64,000 nt of DNA from Halictus rubicundus (lineage: Eukaryota; Arthropoda; Insecta; Hymenoptera; Halictidae), in the NCBI RefSeq assembly GCF_050948215.1, contig NC_135153.1:4058058-4122057 (forward strand), written 5' to 3'. Shown piece by piece: positions 38,251 through 48,121 of this stretch (within the stretch, counting starts at the first letter, position 1; every line of letters starts with the position of its first letter). The position numbers and the translations under genes are program-made. A model generated the notes under the pieces. That model saw nothing but the letters and a program-made list of their open reading frames with translations, made no database searches and was not told where the DNA came from.

Positions 38251-39831
38251 CTAATTTATTGATTCGATATTTTTGAAATGTGATTGTAAAAAACATAATG
38301 CATCTATTGAACTGTCATTAAGCCTTGAACGTATTTTTCTGCACAAATTACCTGCAGTTGAAAATGCTCTTTCCGCATCCACGCTGGTTGGTGGTACTGT
38401 TAATAATGAGCGATATACTTGCTCTAAATATTTGCCTCGATGTCCTTCATCCTCTAACAACTCGGTCTCTCGTCTGATGGTTTTGGATAAATCTATTTTT
38501 TGTATTATTTTTGTATTATTGTTCGTAGCAATTTTTTTATCTATAGCTAATTGTAATTTCTTCTCGAGAGATAATTCTTTTTCGATATCAACATCAACAT
38601 CATCTTCAACGAATTCTTCTGGATAGGTTTGTGTTTGGTTTTCATAAATGTTTTTGTGGAAATTGACGACGAACTTAATTAAATTTGACCTTGTTAGTTT
38701 CTTTTCTTCCTTTCCGTTTTCTTTTTTAAAGTCGTTATAATTATGTAAATACCTTAAAATATTTTCTAGGTCACTATGCCTTTCCTGTATACGAATTTTC
38801 AATGCACTGTATAATTCCTCAGACAGTGGCGTGTCCTGATCTTTAAGTGATTGCAACATAAAATTTATTGCTGCATTCGCTGTTAATAAGTTGGAATCCT
38901 TCCGACATAATGCTTCCACAGTCAGTTTTATTGGATGCAGAGCTGATACAGTTTTTGATATTAAATCGAATTCATTATCGGGAAAATTAATTTGTAAATT
39001 TAAGTCAATTAATGCTTTCTGAATTGGATTTTTTAATTTCAAAAATCGTTCCATCATCAATAACAAACTGTTCCAGCGTGTTTTAGAATCTAATATTAGC
39101 ATAAGTTCTTTTTTTATTTCAGTAAGTACATATTTTTGTAAAACAGCACTTTTAGTAGGGGAACGTTTAAATATTTTAACAACTTTTCGAATTTTCTTAA
39201 TTATGGGAAGCAATTCTTGGTAGGTTAATATTTCGTCCTCGTTACTATTATCTTCGTCATATTCAAATGAGGTACTTTCAACAATTGTAGTACTATTTTC
39301 TTCATTGTCACTCTCTTCGAAATCAGAATCAGAAGTTTCTAAATCCAGAGTATTTTGCTTCTTCTGCTCTTGATTTTGTTGATATAGCACACTGATTACT
39401 CCAAGTTGAATTCCATGAGCATAGCACAATTGCTGATTTGCATCAATCAACTTCCCAACTTTTTTCATCACCGTTGCTCCATCAGTAGTTATGCAGACAA
39501 TATCTTCTTTTAGAGATAATCCATGTTCCTCCAATTTGCAGTTGACTACTTCTACACATTTTGTAGCTGGCATACTTCCTGAGACATGTGTGAGTCCTAT
39601 ATTCCAAATTTTCTTTTCTGAATGAATATTTATATTTAAATAACGTCTATTTCGTACACTTGTCCATTCATCAAATGTGAGACTAAATTTTGTACCATTT
39701 AATTTTAATTCTGTTAATTCTTTTTTCAGAGAATTGCGAACACTGTTACTATAGTTTATAACAGTTCTTCTTATAGTATTAATAGATCTTGGAATATTTT
39801 TGAAACCTCTTGCAATCAGTGACTTTCTCAA
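38251..39831 (-). CDS. hAT transposase, catalytic and dimerisation part
   Basis: 526 codons with no internal stop. Block with first catalytic Asp in FSLTFDEWTS (about residue 54), second in CITTDGATVM (about 117), CYAHGIQL (C-x2-H, about 136-139), an acidic insertion (about 165-200), DSKTRWNSLL (about 249-257), and the C-terminal hAT dimerisation region with TSVDAERAFSTAG (conserved Glu about 487) and IRSRLNDSSIDALCFL. All hallmark residues are present. The annotated start is only the first codon after the frame break; no ATG is appropriate. It belongs with the BED-finger frame immediately upstream. Confidence 0.93.
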   Translation of the reverse strand: MRKSLIARGFKNIPRSINTIRRTVINYSNSVRNSLKKELTELKLNGTKFSLTFDEWTSVRNRRYLNINIHSEKKIWNIGLTHVSGSMPATKCVEVVNCKLEEHGLSLKEDIVCITTDGATVMKKVGKLIDANQQLCYAHGIQLGVISVLYQQNQEQKKQNTLDLETSDSDFEESDNEENSTTIVESTSFEYDEDNSNEDEILTYQELLPIIKKIRKVVKIFKRSPTKSAVLQKYVLTEIKKELMLILDSKTRWNSLLLMMERFLKLKNPIQKALIDLNLQINFPDNEFDLISKTVSALHPIKLTVEALCRKDSNLLTANAAINFMLQSLKDQDTPLSEELYSALKIRIQERHSDLENILRYLHNYNDFKKENGKEEKKLTRSNLIKFVVNFHKNIYENQTQTYPEEFVEDDVDVDIEKELSLEKKLQLAIDKKIATNNNTKIIQKIDLSKTIRRETELLEDEGHRGKYLEQVYRSLLTVPPTSVDAERAFSTAGNLCRKIRSRLNDSSIDALCFLQSHFKNIESIN

Positions 39832-39832
39832 T

Positions 39833-40237
39833 TCAATTATTATTATTGTATACAGTATATATTGTATATAGTATTATTGAAGTACAAAACACTCTGAACG
39901 GCAAACCATCTAATGCTGTCATTCTAGACAGAACTTCATCGAAACAGTCGGTTTTTCTATTGAAAAAATCTGTAATTTGCGATGTCTTTGGTTTCGTAAT
40001 ATCATTTTTAGGTGAGTTAGAATTTGTCTCGGATTCTTTTCTTTTCAATAAATTAATATTATGTAGTGTTTTTAAATGTGTATGTAGTCCGCTTGTACTT
40101 CCTCCAAAAACTTTAATTATCCTCGAACATGTTTTGCATCTCGCCAGCATACTTTTTTCATCATATAAATAGTAAAACCAAGCCGAAGTATTATCGGCAG
40201 ATTTTCTATGTTCTTTGAAGTCATTCGTATTATTCAT
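39833..40237 (-). CDS. hAT transposase, N-terminal BED zinc-finger part
   Basis: 134 codons. BED-type zinc finger with C34-x2-C37 and H54-x4-H59 (within RCKTCSRIIKVFGG and LHTHLKTLH), preceded by AWFYYLYDEK. It binds the transposon ends in hAT elements. After MTALDGLPFRVFCTSI the frame enters a low-complexity TATACAATAATAAT tract and stops at TGA, two bases before the downstream frame can be read. The catalytic part continues at 39,831 in another phase. Likely one original gene disrupted by expansion of this simple repeat; an intron across the tract is the alternative. Confidence 0.85.
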   Translation of the reverse strand: MNNTNDFKEHRKSADNTSAWFYYLYDEKSMLARCKTCSRIIKVFGGSTSGLHTHLKTLHNINLLKRKESETNSNSPKNDITKPKTSQITDFFNRKTDCFDEVLSRMTALDGLPFRVFCTSIILYTIYTVYNNNN

Positions 40238-40840
40238 TACGGATAAATGAAACTAAAAACATATACATACGTTACACGTGTAAATATTTTGAACAATGAA
40301 GCATAATATATAATGTGTCCTTACCTATGAAAAAGAAACTCACCAATTTAAAAAATATCTAAATGTATAATATAAATATTTAAAACACTGCGCACAATTT
40401 CACTAGGACAAACGGAAGAGACAATTCGTTCGCAGTCGAGCGACAACTGAACTGTGTTCATCGAGATACGCGCCTTTACAGGCAGAAAAATGCCTCAAAC
40501 GTTGTCGTTCATCGCCACAATGTTGCAAAGAATACAGCGGCATCGATACCACGCCGAAAAGAGCGCAGCGGCATCGGTACCACACCGAAAAGAGCGCAGT
40601 GGCTTCAGCAGTCACCGCGGCAATGTGCTTTGATCGGCAAGCACAGATACACACATCATGAGCGGCGAACGTATTTCAAATAAGAGCAAATGCCCCAAAA
40701 AAATATTTATTATTTATAGCTAATACCGAAAATACCGGTATTTTAGCTTAGCAAATACCGGTTTCACGAAATTGCAAAATAGCACGAAATACCGGTATTC
40801 GGTATACCGGTATACCGGCATTGCAATCCCTAGTACAGAC

Positions 40841-41371
40841 TGTTTTATGAACTAACGAAGTCACATTCACGCAAGAAATATGCATTATTGAGCAACAGGG
40901 AATTCACATTGGATTCGTGAAGTTGACCACCAATGCCATTGGAATGTGAATGTTTGGTGCAGCATAATTGGTCACCAGATCATTGGACCGTACTTCCTTG
41001 AAAGATCACTAACAGGTCAAACATACTCCACATTCTTGTCTGAAATATTGCCAGGACAAATAGAAAATGCACCATATTTAATACATCAAATAATGTGGTA
41101 CCAACATGACAGCTGCCCAGCACATTATGCTCGGCAATTGCACCAAGTATTAAGTAGAATATTTCTTAATTGTTGGATCGGACGTGGCAGTAACATTGGT
41201 GGGCCACCTCGCTCGCCATATTTAAGGCCGCTCCATTATTTCCTTTGGGGAACATTAAAAAATGAAGTTTATCGCGAGCCACCAACGACGGCCAAGATAT
41301 GTGAGGACATATTATTAGTGCATGTGCTGAAGAAACTACAGAAACATTGGAAAAAGTTCTTCGCTCACTGA
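40841..41371 (+). pseudogene. Mariner transposase, catalytic half
   Basis: Downstream of the hAT insertion. From 40,946 a long open stretch reads NVWCSIIGHQIIGPYFLE and WYQHDSCPAHYARQL (second catalytic Asp). The usual third catalytic motif, PDLTPLDFFLWG in relatives, is here PYLRPLHYFLWG, with both acidic residues replaced. Together with upstream frame breaks this copy cannot be an active transposase. Confidence 0.85.
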
Positions 41372-41722
41372 TAATTCGATTACGCAAGTGCATTGATTGC
41401 AATGGACAGCACTTTGAATACCGCTTGAAATAAACTTTGTTTTAAAAATATCTCGATAATTATGCATTTTAAGTGCCACTTTGTACAATAATTTTTGACG
41501 TAGAATTTCATGCTTTATCCAAATTTGAGAAAAAATATTAGACATACCATTTAAAAAACTTTAGGTGAGCCTCATATTTCGATAAAAAAAGCAAAGTAAT
41601 AAAAAACAGGTTAGAGCACTGTATGTCCCCCAGACAACCATGCAACTTTTGATCGAAACATTTTTTCGTACAACAAATAACTTATGAGTTATTTGAGATC
41701 GTCACGTTACGAGACACCCCCA

Positions 41723-42359
41723 CAAGCCTATTCTACTGCATCACATGATAATTTCGAGAAAATAAATTTGGGAAATAGTTTTACTTATATTGTCAAAATT
41801 TTACTGACATTTAGGAAGACTAGATTTTCGCACACGTTTAGACCTGCTTGGCGAGGAAGAAGATTTGAAATTATGAAGACTGAAAATTATCATGCGATGC
41901 AGTGGAATATGCCTCTAGGAGATACCACTGACAAAAAACGTATAGACAATAGTACCTCATGGGTGATGTGGAAATCCATTGATAAGAGAGTCGCCCTAAT
42001 GCGCCACGCGCAGTTCATATTGTACGAGCCTGAGGTGATTTGACAACTTGGATCGTCACGGAGAGCGAGACGCGCGGCGCCGACGAGGTACTGTTACAGA
42101 CTGCCAGCCCTTGTGCTATTCTGCGAGTCTGCAAGTGACAATCGCGAACGATTATGTTGAGGGCGTGTGAGTTCGTTTCCATTTTTTAATGAGCAAATGA
42201 TATCTAAAACAGAATTAGTTTTACTCTAACGCACAACAAACATTGTACACATCTTGAAAACAATAGGTCATGGGTAATCATTATATTGTGTTCTCATTTG
42301 GATTACCATTTCCAATGAGAAAAACAAAATATTGAAATTCAAACTATTAAAATGGCACT
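41723..42359. other. Gene-free stretch between mariner and repeat array
   Basis: No supported gene; a 119-codon plus-strand frame starting inside the mariner TIR (41,684) has no recognisable motif. Confidence 0.35.
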
Positions 42360-43840
42360 TCAGGAAGCCCCGGGTTCGCCAATACCCGTACTCAATCACG
42401 GCCCCATCCGTGAGTGAGCCCCTGGGGGACCTCCGATCGGAGGAATACCAATTTTAAGCAAAAAATATCAATTTTAAGGAAAGGAACTTTTGAAAAGTAC
42501 AGAAGCAAATTTCAAATAAGAAATCCAGAAAAAACGTTGATGATGTACATTGAATGACAAGGTAATCCGAAACAAAAACTGTGTGTTTCGGTTAATAATT
42601 GAAAGGAGCTTACCAAGAGGGTGAAGGTGGGCCCAGGATAAACAAGGAAAGCATTGAAGGCCCCTTGGCTCATCCCGAGCTAATGTAAAGTAAATTCAGA
42701 CACAATTCAATTAAATACACAAGTTTTTATAATTAGCAAGTCTTAAATTCTATTTTACAACGTTATCGCAAATTGTAAATTATGTGCAGCTATTAGCTCG
42801 ATATTATTCTCTATTTGTAAGATAATGGAAGATCTAACAAATAGAGAATATTACCGATTGCCCGGGTCTCACCACGAGGAGGTTGCTGCACCAGAGACCC
42901 GAAAGGAAGCCAGAAGGAATTCAATACGCTTCCTTCTGACTCCCTTTCTTACAACGACGCTTTCGAGTCTTACAAACTAAATTTCGCAGCGTATGTCGAG
43001 TAATTATTGCGGAGAAAAAGGTGCGAGTCGGAGAAGAAGTCTCCGATTCACGGGACATGAAAAACGAATCAGGCAGAAGGCTCTGATTCTTTCAAAGAGA
43101 GAAACAAAACCGAACCAGAGCAGAAGGCTCTGGATCGAGGGTGACGCGACGCGTACAATGCTTGCAAGCTATCTGCCGACCAGTACGGTATCCGACGCTT
43201 CCTCACAGAGAACGACGGCCAGGGACGCCTCCACCGTACGGTAGAACTACCTTCCCCAACTACCCGCCACGAGCAACGCTGGCGCAACAAGGCGACAAAG
43301 AGACTTACGGACGAAGGATCCCCTGCTCCCGGCGCGAGCCACGCCAGCGTTGACATGACTTAGGCAGACATTTTACGAAGGAAGGGTTCTACCTGGCGAG
43401 TACTGCTCCCTGACCATCAATTCTCTATGCATCCACGCCGAATATCGCAACTGGACCGGTTCAACACTTGCAAGCAAGGTCCGACACAGCAGGAAACTGT
43501 GTCGGAGTTGACAATCGAGTCGAGCAAAGTCAAGTTAGGGCAATAATTACTCGACATATATACAATACTAACAAACAAGCTTAATAACTAACGCATGAAC
43601 TTAAGTCGAGCAATTATTGTGAGCAAAAAAAAAGAACTAAGTCTAACAAATCACAAAGTGATTCTAACACAATAATTGCTCGAGAACTAATACGAACTTA
43701 TAAATAATGAGATGTCTTCTTACTATTAGTTGTCTTCGTGCGACGATGATCTTGCTGAACTGTTGTGATTTAACTGAAACAGTCTAATAATAATTAGACA
43801 CAAAATAAAGGAACACCGAAGTAATCAATGAAGAAACGAT

Positions 43841-44283
43841 GACCCCGTACACGAGTACGGCCTACCTACCACGCACAAGAGTGCGAATCTAACCGGCTCA
43901 CGAGAGCCAACCTAAGACCAGCTCACGAGAGCCAAGCTAACCCCGTACACGAGTACGGCCTACCTAATATGCACAAGAGTGCAAATCTAACCGGCTCACG
44001 AGAGCCAAACTAACCCCGTACACGAGTACGGCCTACCTAATATGCACAAGAGTGCGAATCTAACCAGCTCACGAGAGCCAACCTAACACCAGCTCACGAG
44101 AGCCAAGCTAACCCCGTACACGAGTACGGCCTACCTACATGCACAAGAGTGCGAATCTAACCGGCTCACGAGAGCCAAACTAACCCCGTACACGAGTACG
44201 GCCTACCTAACATGCACAAGAGTGCAAATCTAACGGCTCACGAGAGCCAAACTAACCCCGTACACAAGTACGGCCTAACCGAG
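43841..44283. repeat. Three-hairpin tandem subarray, unit-1 copy
   Basis: About six repeats of a unit of about 74-98 bp composed of three short hairpins: CCGTACACGAGTACGG, GCACAAGAGTGC and GGCTCACGAGAGCC, linked by CCTACCTA, AATCTAACC and AACTAA spacers. Some units carry an extra AGCTCACGAGAGCC hairpin. The last pair-containing hairpin is changed to CCGTACACAAGTACGG. Confidence 0.95.
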
Positions 44284-46160
44284 AACAAACTAAGAGTAGA
44301 TGAAGTCAGAACTTCAATCTACTGAGGTGGCGCTTCGGGTCGCCCCGGGTTCGCCAATACCCGTACTCACCCACAGCAGTGAGTCCCTGAGGGACCTCCG
44401 TTCGGAGGAATACCAATTTAAAACCAGATATATAAATTTTAGAATAAGAACTTTTGAAAGTTCAGAAATAAATTTCAATTGGAAAGATGAACAATTCCAA
44501 TCGAATATAAATCAAACGAAATTGGGACGCAACGACATAAAGGCTAGAGTCATAGCAATTTTAAGAAACGGAACTTTTAAAAAGTTCAGAAGCAAATTTC
44601 AATTAGAAATCCAGAAAAAATGTACGATGTTTATTGAATGAAAAAGTATTCCGAAACAAGAAGTGTGTGTTTCGATTAATAATTAAAAGGAACTGCCAAG
44701 AAGGCGTAGGTGGGCCAAGGGTAAACAAGGAAAGCGCGAAGGAAAGCAGGAAGGAACCTTGGCCCACCCCATGCAAGTTTAAAATAAATTCAGTCACAAT
44801 TCCATTAAATACACAAGTTTTTATTATCAGTACGTCTTAAATTTTATTTCACAATGTTATCGCAAATTACAAATGAGCAGCTATTAGCTCGATATTATTC
44901 TCTATTTGTAAGATAATAGAAGATCTAACAAATAGAGAATATTATCGATTGCCCGGGTCTCACCACGAGGAGGTTGCTGCACAAGAGACCCGAAAGGAAG
45001 CCAGAAGGAATTCAATACGCTTCCTTCTGACTCCCTTTCTTACAACGACGCTTTCGAGTCTTACAAACTAAATTTCGCAGCGTATGTCGAGTAATTATTG
45101 CGGAGAAAAAGGTGCGAGTCGGAGAAGAAGTCTCCGATTCACGGGACATGAAAAACGAATCAGGCAGAAGGCTCTGATTCTTTCAGAGAGAGAAACAAAA
45201 CCGAACTAGAGCAGAAGGCTCTGGTTCGAGGGTGACGCGACGCGTACAATGCATGCAGAACCAACTCCAGCCAGCACCGGTACCCGACGTGTCCTCACGA
45301 AGAGCGATGGCCGAGAGAAGCGTTCAAACGATACCCTAAGTTTCCCCCACCCACCTGTCGCCAGGCAACGACTAGCGTTGAGGCGACTCGGGTGGACTTA
45401 CGGCAGGGAGGATTTTACACGAGTGAACAGGTCTCTCGAACATCCCTCTCAATGGATCTACGCCGAGCACCGGTACCAATCGGTCTGGTACATACAAGCA
45501 AGGTCCGACACAGCATAAGGCTGTGTCGGAATCAAAAATCGAACCAAGCAAAGTGAAGTTACGGCAATAATTACTCGACATTTATACAATACTAATAAAC
45601 AAGCTTAATAACTAACGCACGCACTCGAATCGAGCAATTATTGTGAGCCAAGTAAAAACTAAATCTGACAAGTCTCTGAACAATTCCAGAGAAAATAAAA
45701 ATGGAGCAGAAAGGCTCAGATTTACGAGAAAGAAAAATGAAAGTAGCGAACCAGAGTAGTAGCCTCTGGTTCGAGGGTGACGTTACCAACTGGTCACAGC
45801 AGAAGGCTGTGACCCAAATCAACAAGCGAAACTAACAAAGTGAATCTAACACAATAATTGCTCGAGAACTAATACGAACTTATAAATACTGTGAAGTCTT
45901 CTTAAAATTCGTTGTCTTCGTTCGACGATGATTCTGCTGAACTGTTGTGATTTAACTGAAACAGACTAATAATTAGACACAAAATGAAGCAAGACCGAAG
46001 TAATGGAAGAAGAAACGAGTCTTCGTACGATGCGTTGACTTCGTTCGATGATAAATTTCTGCAACTGTTGTACTCAATCTGAAACAGATTAGTAATGATT
46101 AGACACAAAACAATGGAGGAACAACGAAGGATAAGAAGACGATGAAATAAAGACAAAACG

Positions 46161-46575
46161 ATGACCCCGTACACGAGTACGGCCTACCTAACATGCACAC
46201 GAGTGCAAATCTACCAGCTCACGAGAGCCAACCTACGACCAGCTCACGAGAGCCAAGCTAACCCCGTACACGAGTACGGCCTACCTACATGCACAAGAGT
46301 GCGAATCTAACCGGCTCACGAGAGCCAAACTAACCCCGTACACGAGTACGGCCTACCTACATGCACAAGAGTGCGAATCTAACCGGCTCACGAGAGCCAA
46401 ACTAACCCCGTACACGAGTACGGCCTACCTACATGCACAAGAGTGCGAATCTAACCGGCTCACGAGAGCCAAACTAACCCCGTACACGAGTACGGCCTAC
46501 CTAACATGCACAACAGTGCAAATCTAACGGCTCACGAGAGCCAAACTAACCCCGTACACAAGTACGGCCTAACCG
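46161..46575. repeat. Three-hairpin tandem subarray, unit-2 copy
   Basis: Same architecture as 43,841-44,283, with more regular 74-bp periodicity between 46,260 and 46,500. It ends with the same CCGTACACAAGTACGG variant, which indicates that the whole larger unit, including its terminal variant, was duplicated. Confidence 0.95.
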
Positions 46576-46625
46576 AGAACAAACTAAGAGTAGATGAAGT
46601 CAGAACTTCAATCTACTGAGGTGGC

Positions 46626-47375
46626 GCTTCGGGTCGCCCCGGGTTCGCCAATACCCGTACTCACCCACAGCAGTGAGTCCCTGAGGGACCTCCGTTCGGA
46701 GGAATACCAATTTAAAACCAGATATATAAATTTTAGAATAAGAACTTTTGAAAGTTCAGAAATAAATTTCAATCGGAAAGATGAACCATTCCAATCGAAA
46801 ATAAATCAAACGAAATTGGGACGCAACAACATAAAGGCTAGGGTCGCCCCGGGTTTGCCAATACCCGTACTCACCCACGGCCCCATCCGTGAGTGAGCCC
46901 CCTGAGGGACCTCCGTTCGGAGGAATACCAATTTTAAATCAGATAAATAAATTTTAGAAGAAGAACTCTTGAAAGTTCAGAAATAATTTTTAATTTGAAA
47001 GTTGAACAATTTTAATCAAGAATAAATATAGCGAAATTAGAACGCAACAACCTACAAGCTTGGGTCGCCCCGGGTTCGCTAATACCCGTACTCACTCACG
47101 GCCGCATCCGTGAGTGAGCCCATGAGGGACCTCCGTTCGGAGGAATACCAATTTTAAACCATAAACACAAATTTTACAAGGAGGACTTTTGAAAGTTTAG
47201 AAATAAATATTCGATCGAAAAGATGGACAATCCGAAGCAAAAATAAATCGAACGAAATTGGGACGCAACGACCTACAAGCTCGGGTCGCCCCGAGTTCGT
47301 TAATACCCGTACTCACCCACGGGCCCGGCCCGTGAGTGAGCCCCTTAGGGACCTCCGTTCGGAGGAATACCAATT
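46626..47375. repeat. ~211-221-bp tandem subarray
   Basis: GGGTCGCCCCGGGTTYGCC begins repeats at 46,629, 46,841, 47,062 and 47,283. Each carries the hairpins CGGGTTCGCCAATACCCG, CTCACNCACGG...CCGTGAGTGAG and CCTCCGTTCGGAGG followed by AATACCAATTT and an AT-rich tail. Confidence 0.9.
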
Positions 47376-47625
47376 TTATGTTAAAAATATAATATTTCAG
47401 CGGACGAATTTTATGTAAAAAATATAATATAATTTCAAAATACCAAATTTATTTCAAAAGTATAATATAATATAATAAAATTTCAAAATACCAATTTTAT
47501 GTCAAAAATATAATATAATATAATAAAATTTCAAAATACCAATTTTATGTCAAAAATATAGTATAATACAATAAAATTTCAAAATACCAATTTTATGTCA
47601 AAAATATAATATAATGTAATTTCAA
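47376..47625. repeat. AT-rich ~60-bp tandem repeat
   Basis: Repeats of ATACCAATTTTATGTCAAAA followed by TATAATATAATAAAATTTCAAA; the unit start is the tail of the 220-bp repeats (ATACCAATTTTA). Confidence 0.85.
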
Positions 47626-48121
47626 GAAAAGAAACTTGTGAAAAATTCCGAAGCAAATTCGAATTAAAAATACAGAAATAATAATTGACGGCTTTCGTTG
47701 AATAAACACGTATACCAAAATAGAAAATGTATATTTGTATTGTCACTTACCAGCTGTTGAAAGTTGACCAAGGTGAGCGGAGACGCCTTTCAGGAACCGC
47801 TGTCCGACCGCGAACCAGCTTAAGGTGGACCAGGGTTGACCAGTGATGTCCACTGCAGCTCTGGAGGATCCCTGGTCCACTCGAAGGTAGGTGAGGGTAG
47901 GCCAGGGTGGTCAGGGTGGGCCAGGGCAGCCCTGGAGAACCTCTGGTCAACTGCAAGGTCCTTCGTCCTTCTGGTCCCGGAGCCCTCCCGTTCCGTCCTG
48001 AGTGCGCACCACGACTGACTGACTGAGCGCGGACGCCGTGGTGGGGTGCGCGGTGCGCGGTGCGCAACTCCCCCACCCCAAACTAACTTCGCCAGAGTTC
48101 GATCGCCGCGATAGTAATTAT

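Larger units (their letters stand above)
38105..40832 (-). mobile_element. hAT transposon with exact 8-bp target duplication
   Basis: 2,728 bp. Ends TAGGGATTGCAATACCGG and CCGGCATTGCAATCCCTA are inverted repeats. Subterminal zones are dense in ATACCGGTAT palindromes on both sides (38,120-38,200; 40,725-40,815), likely transposase binding sites. The 8-bp duplication GTACAGAC stands at 38,097-38,104 and 40,833-40,840. It inserted into the coding region of the mariner at 37.2-41.7 kb and encodes its transposase on the minus strand. Confidence 0.97.
37212..41722 (+). mobile_element. Degenerate long-TIR mariner split by a hAT insertion
   Basis: Terminal inverted repeats of roughly 270 bp: the left starts CAGGGTGAGTCTCGTAAC, and the right is the inverse ending GTTACGAGACACCCCC. 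Shared inner landmarks are TTGTTGTACGAAAAAATGTT and GGGGGACATACAGTGCTCTA. Preceded by TA at 37,210-37,211. Without the 2.7-kb hAT at 38,105-40,832 the element is about 1.8 kb, a normal mariner size. The coding part on the plus strand is broken (see the two pseudogene entries). Confidence 0.85.
42360..48085. repeat. Hairpin-mosaic tandem array (unrecognised)
   Basis: Two full units and a diverged partial one. Unit 1 is about 42,360-44,330, unit 2 about 44,331-46,620, partial unit 3 about 46,621-48,085. Matching landmarks: CCCGGGTCTCACCACGAGGA at 42,861 and 44,952, and ATGAAGTCAGAACTTCAATC at 44,300 and 46,594. Each unit is a chain of small hairpins: CGGAGA-AGAAG-TCTCCG (43,029), CCAGAGC-AGAAG-GCTCTGG (43,115), TCCGACACAG...CTGTGTCGGA (43,480), CCGTAC-ACGA-GTACGG (43,845), GGCTC-ACGA-GAGCC (43,895), CCTCCG-TT-CGGAGG (44,396). 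No protein frame with a known domain. I cannot assign it to any named transposon or satellite family. Confidence 0.9.

Noticed and set aside
45225..45235. GGTTCGAG motifs in the array as tRNA T-loops
   Set aside because: No cloverleaf, acceptor stem or A-box at suitable distance; the motif belongs to the CCAGAG/CTCTGG hairpin flank.
42993..45581. Short frames inside the hairpin array as proteins
   Set aside because: They differ between duplicate units through frameshifting changes, while hairpins are preserved, so protein coding is not what is conserved.
43841..46575. CRISPR-like appearance of regularly spaced palindromic repeats
   Set aside because: Linkers are as conserved as the hairpins, there are no unique spacers, no cas genes, and the window is eukaryotic.
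42360..46620. Interpretation of the two large units as the LTRs of a retrotransposon
   Set aside because: The units are directly adjacent with no internal gag/pol sequence, and no TG...CA ends or primer-binding site were recognised.
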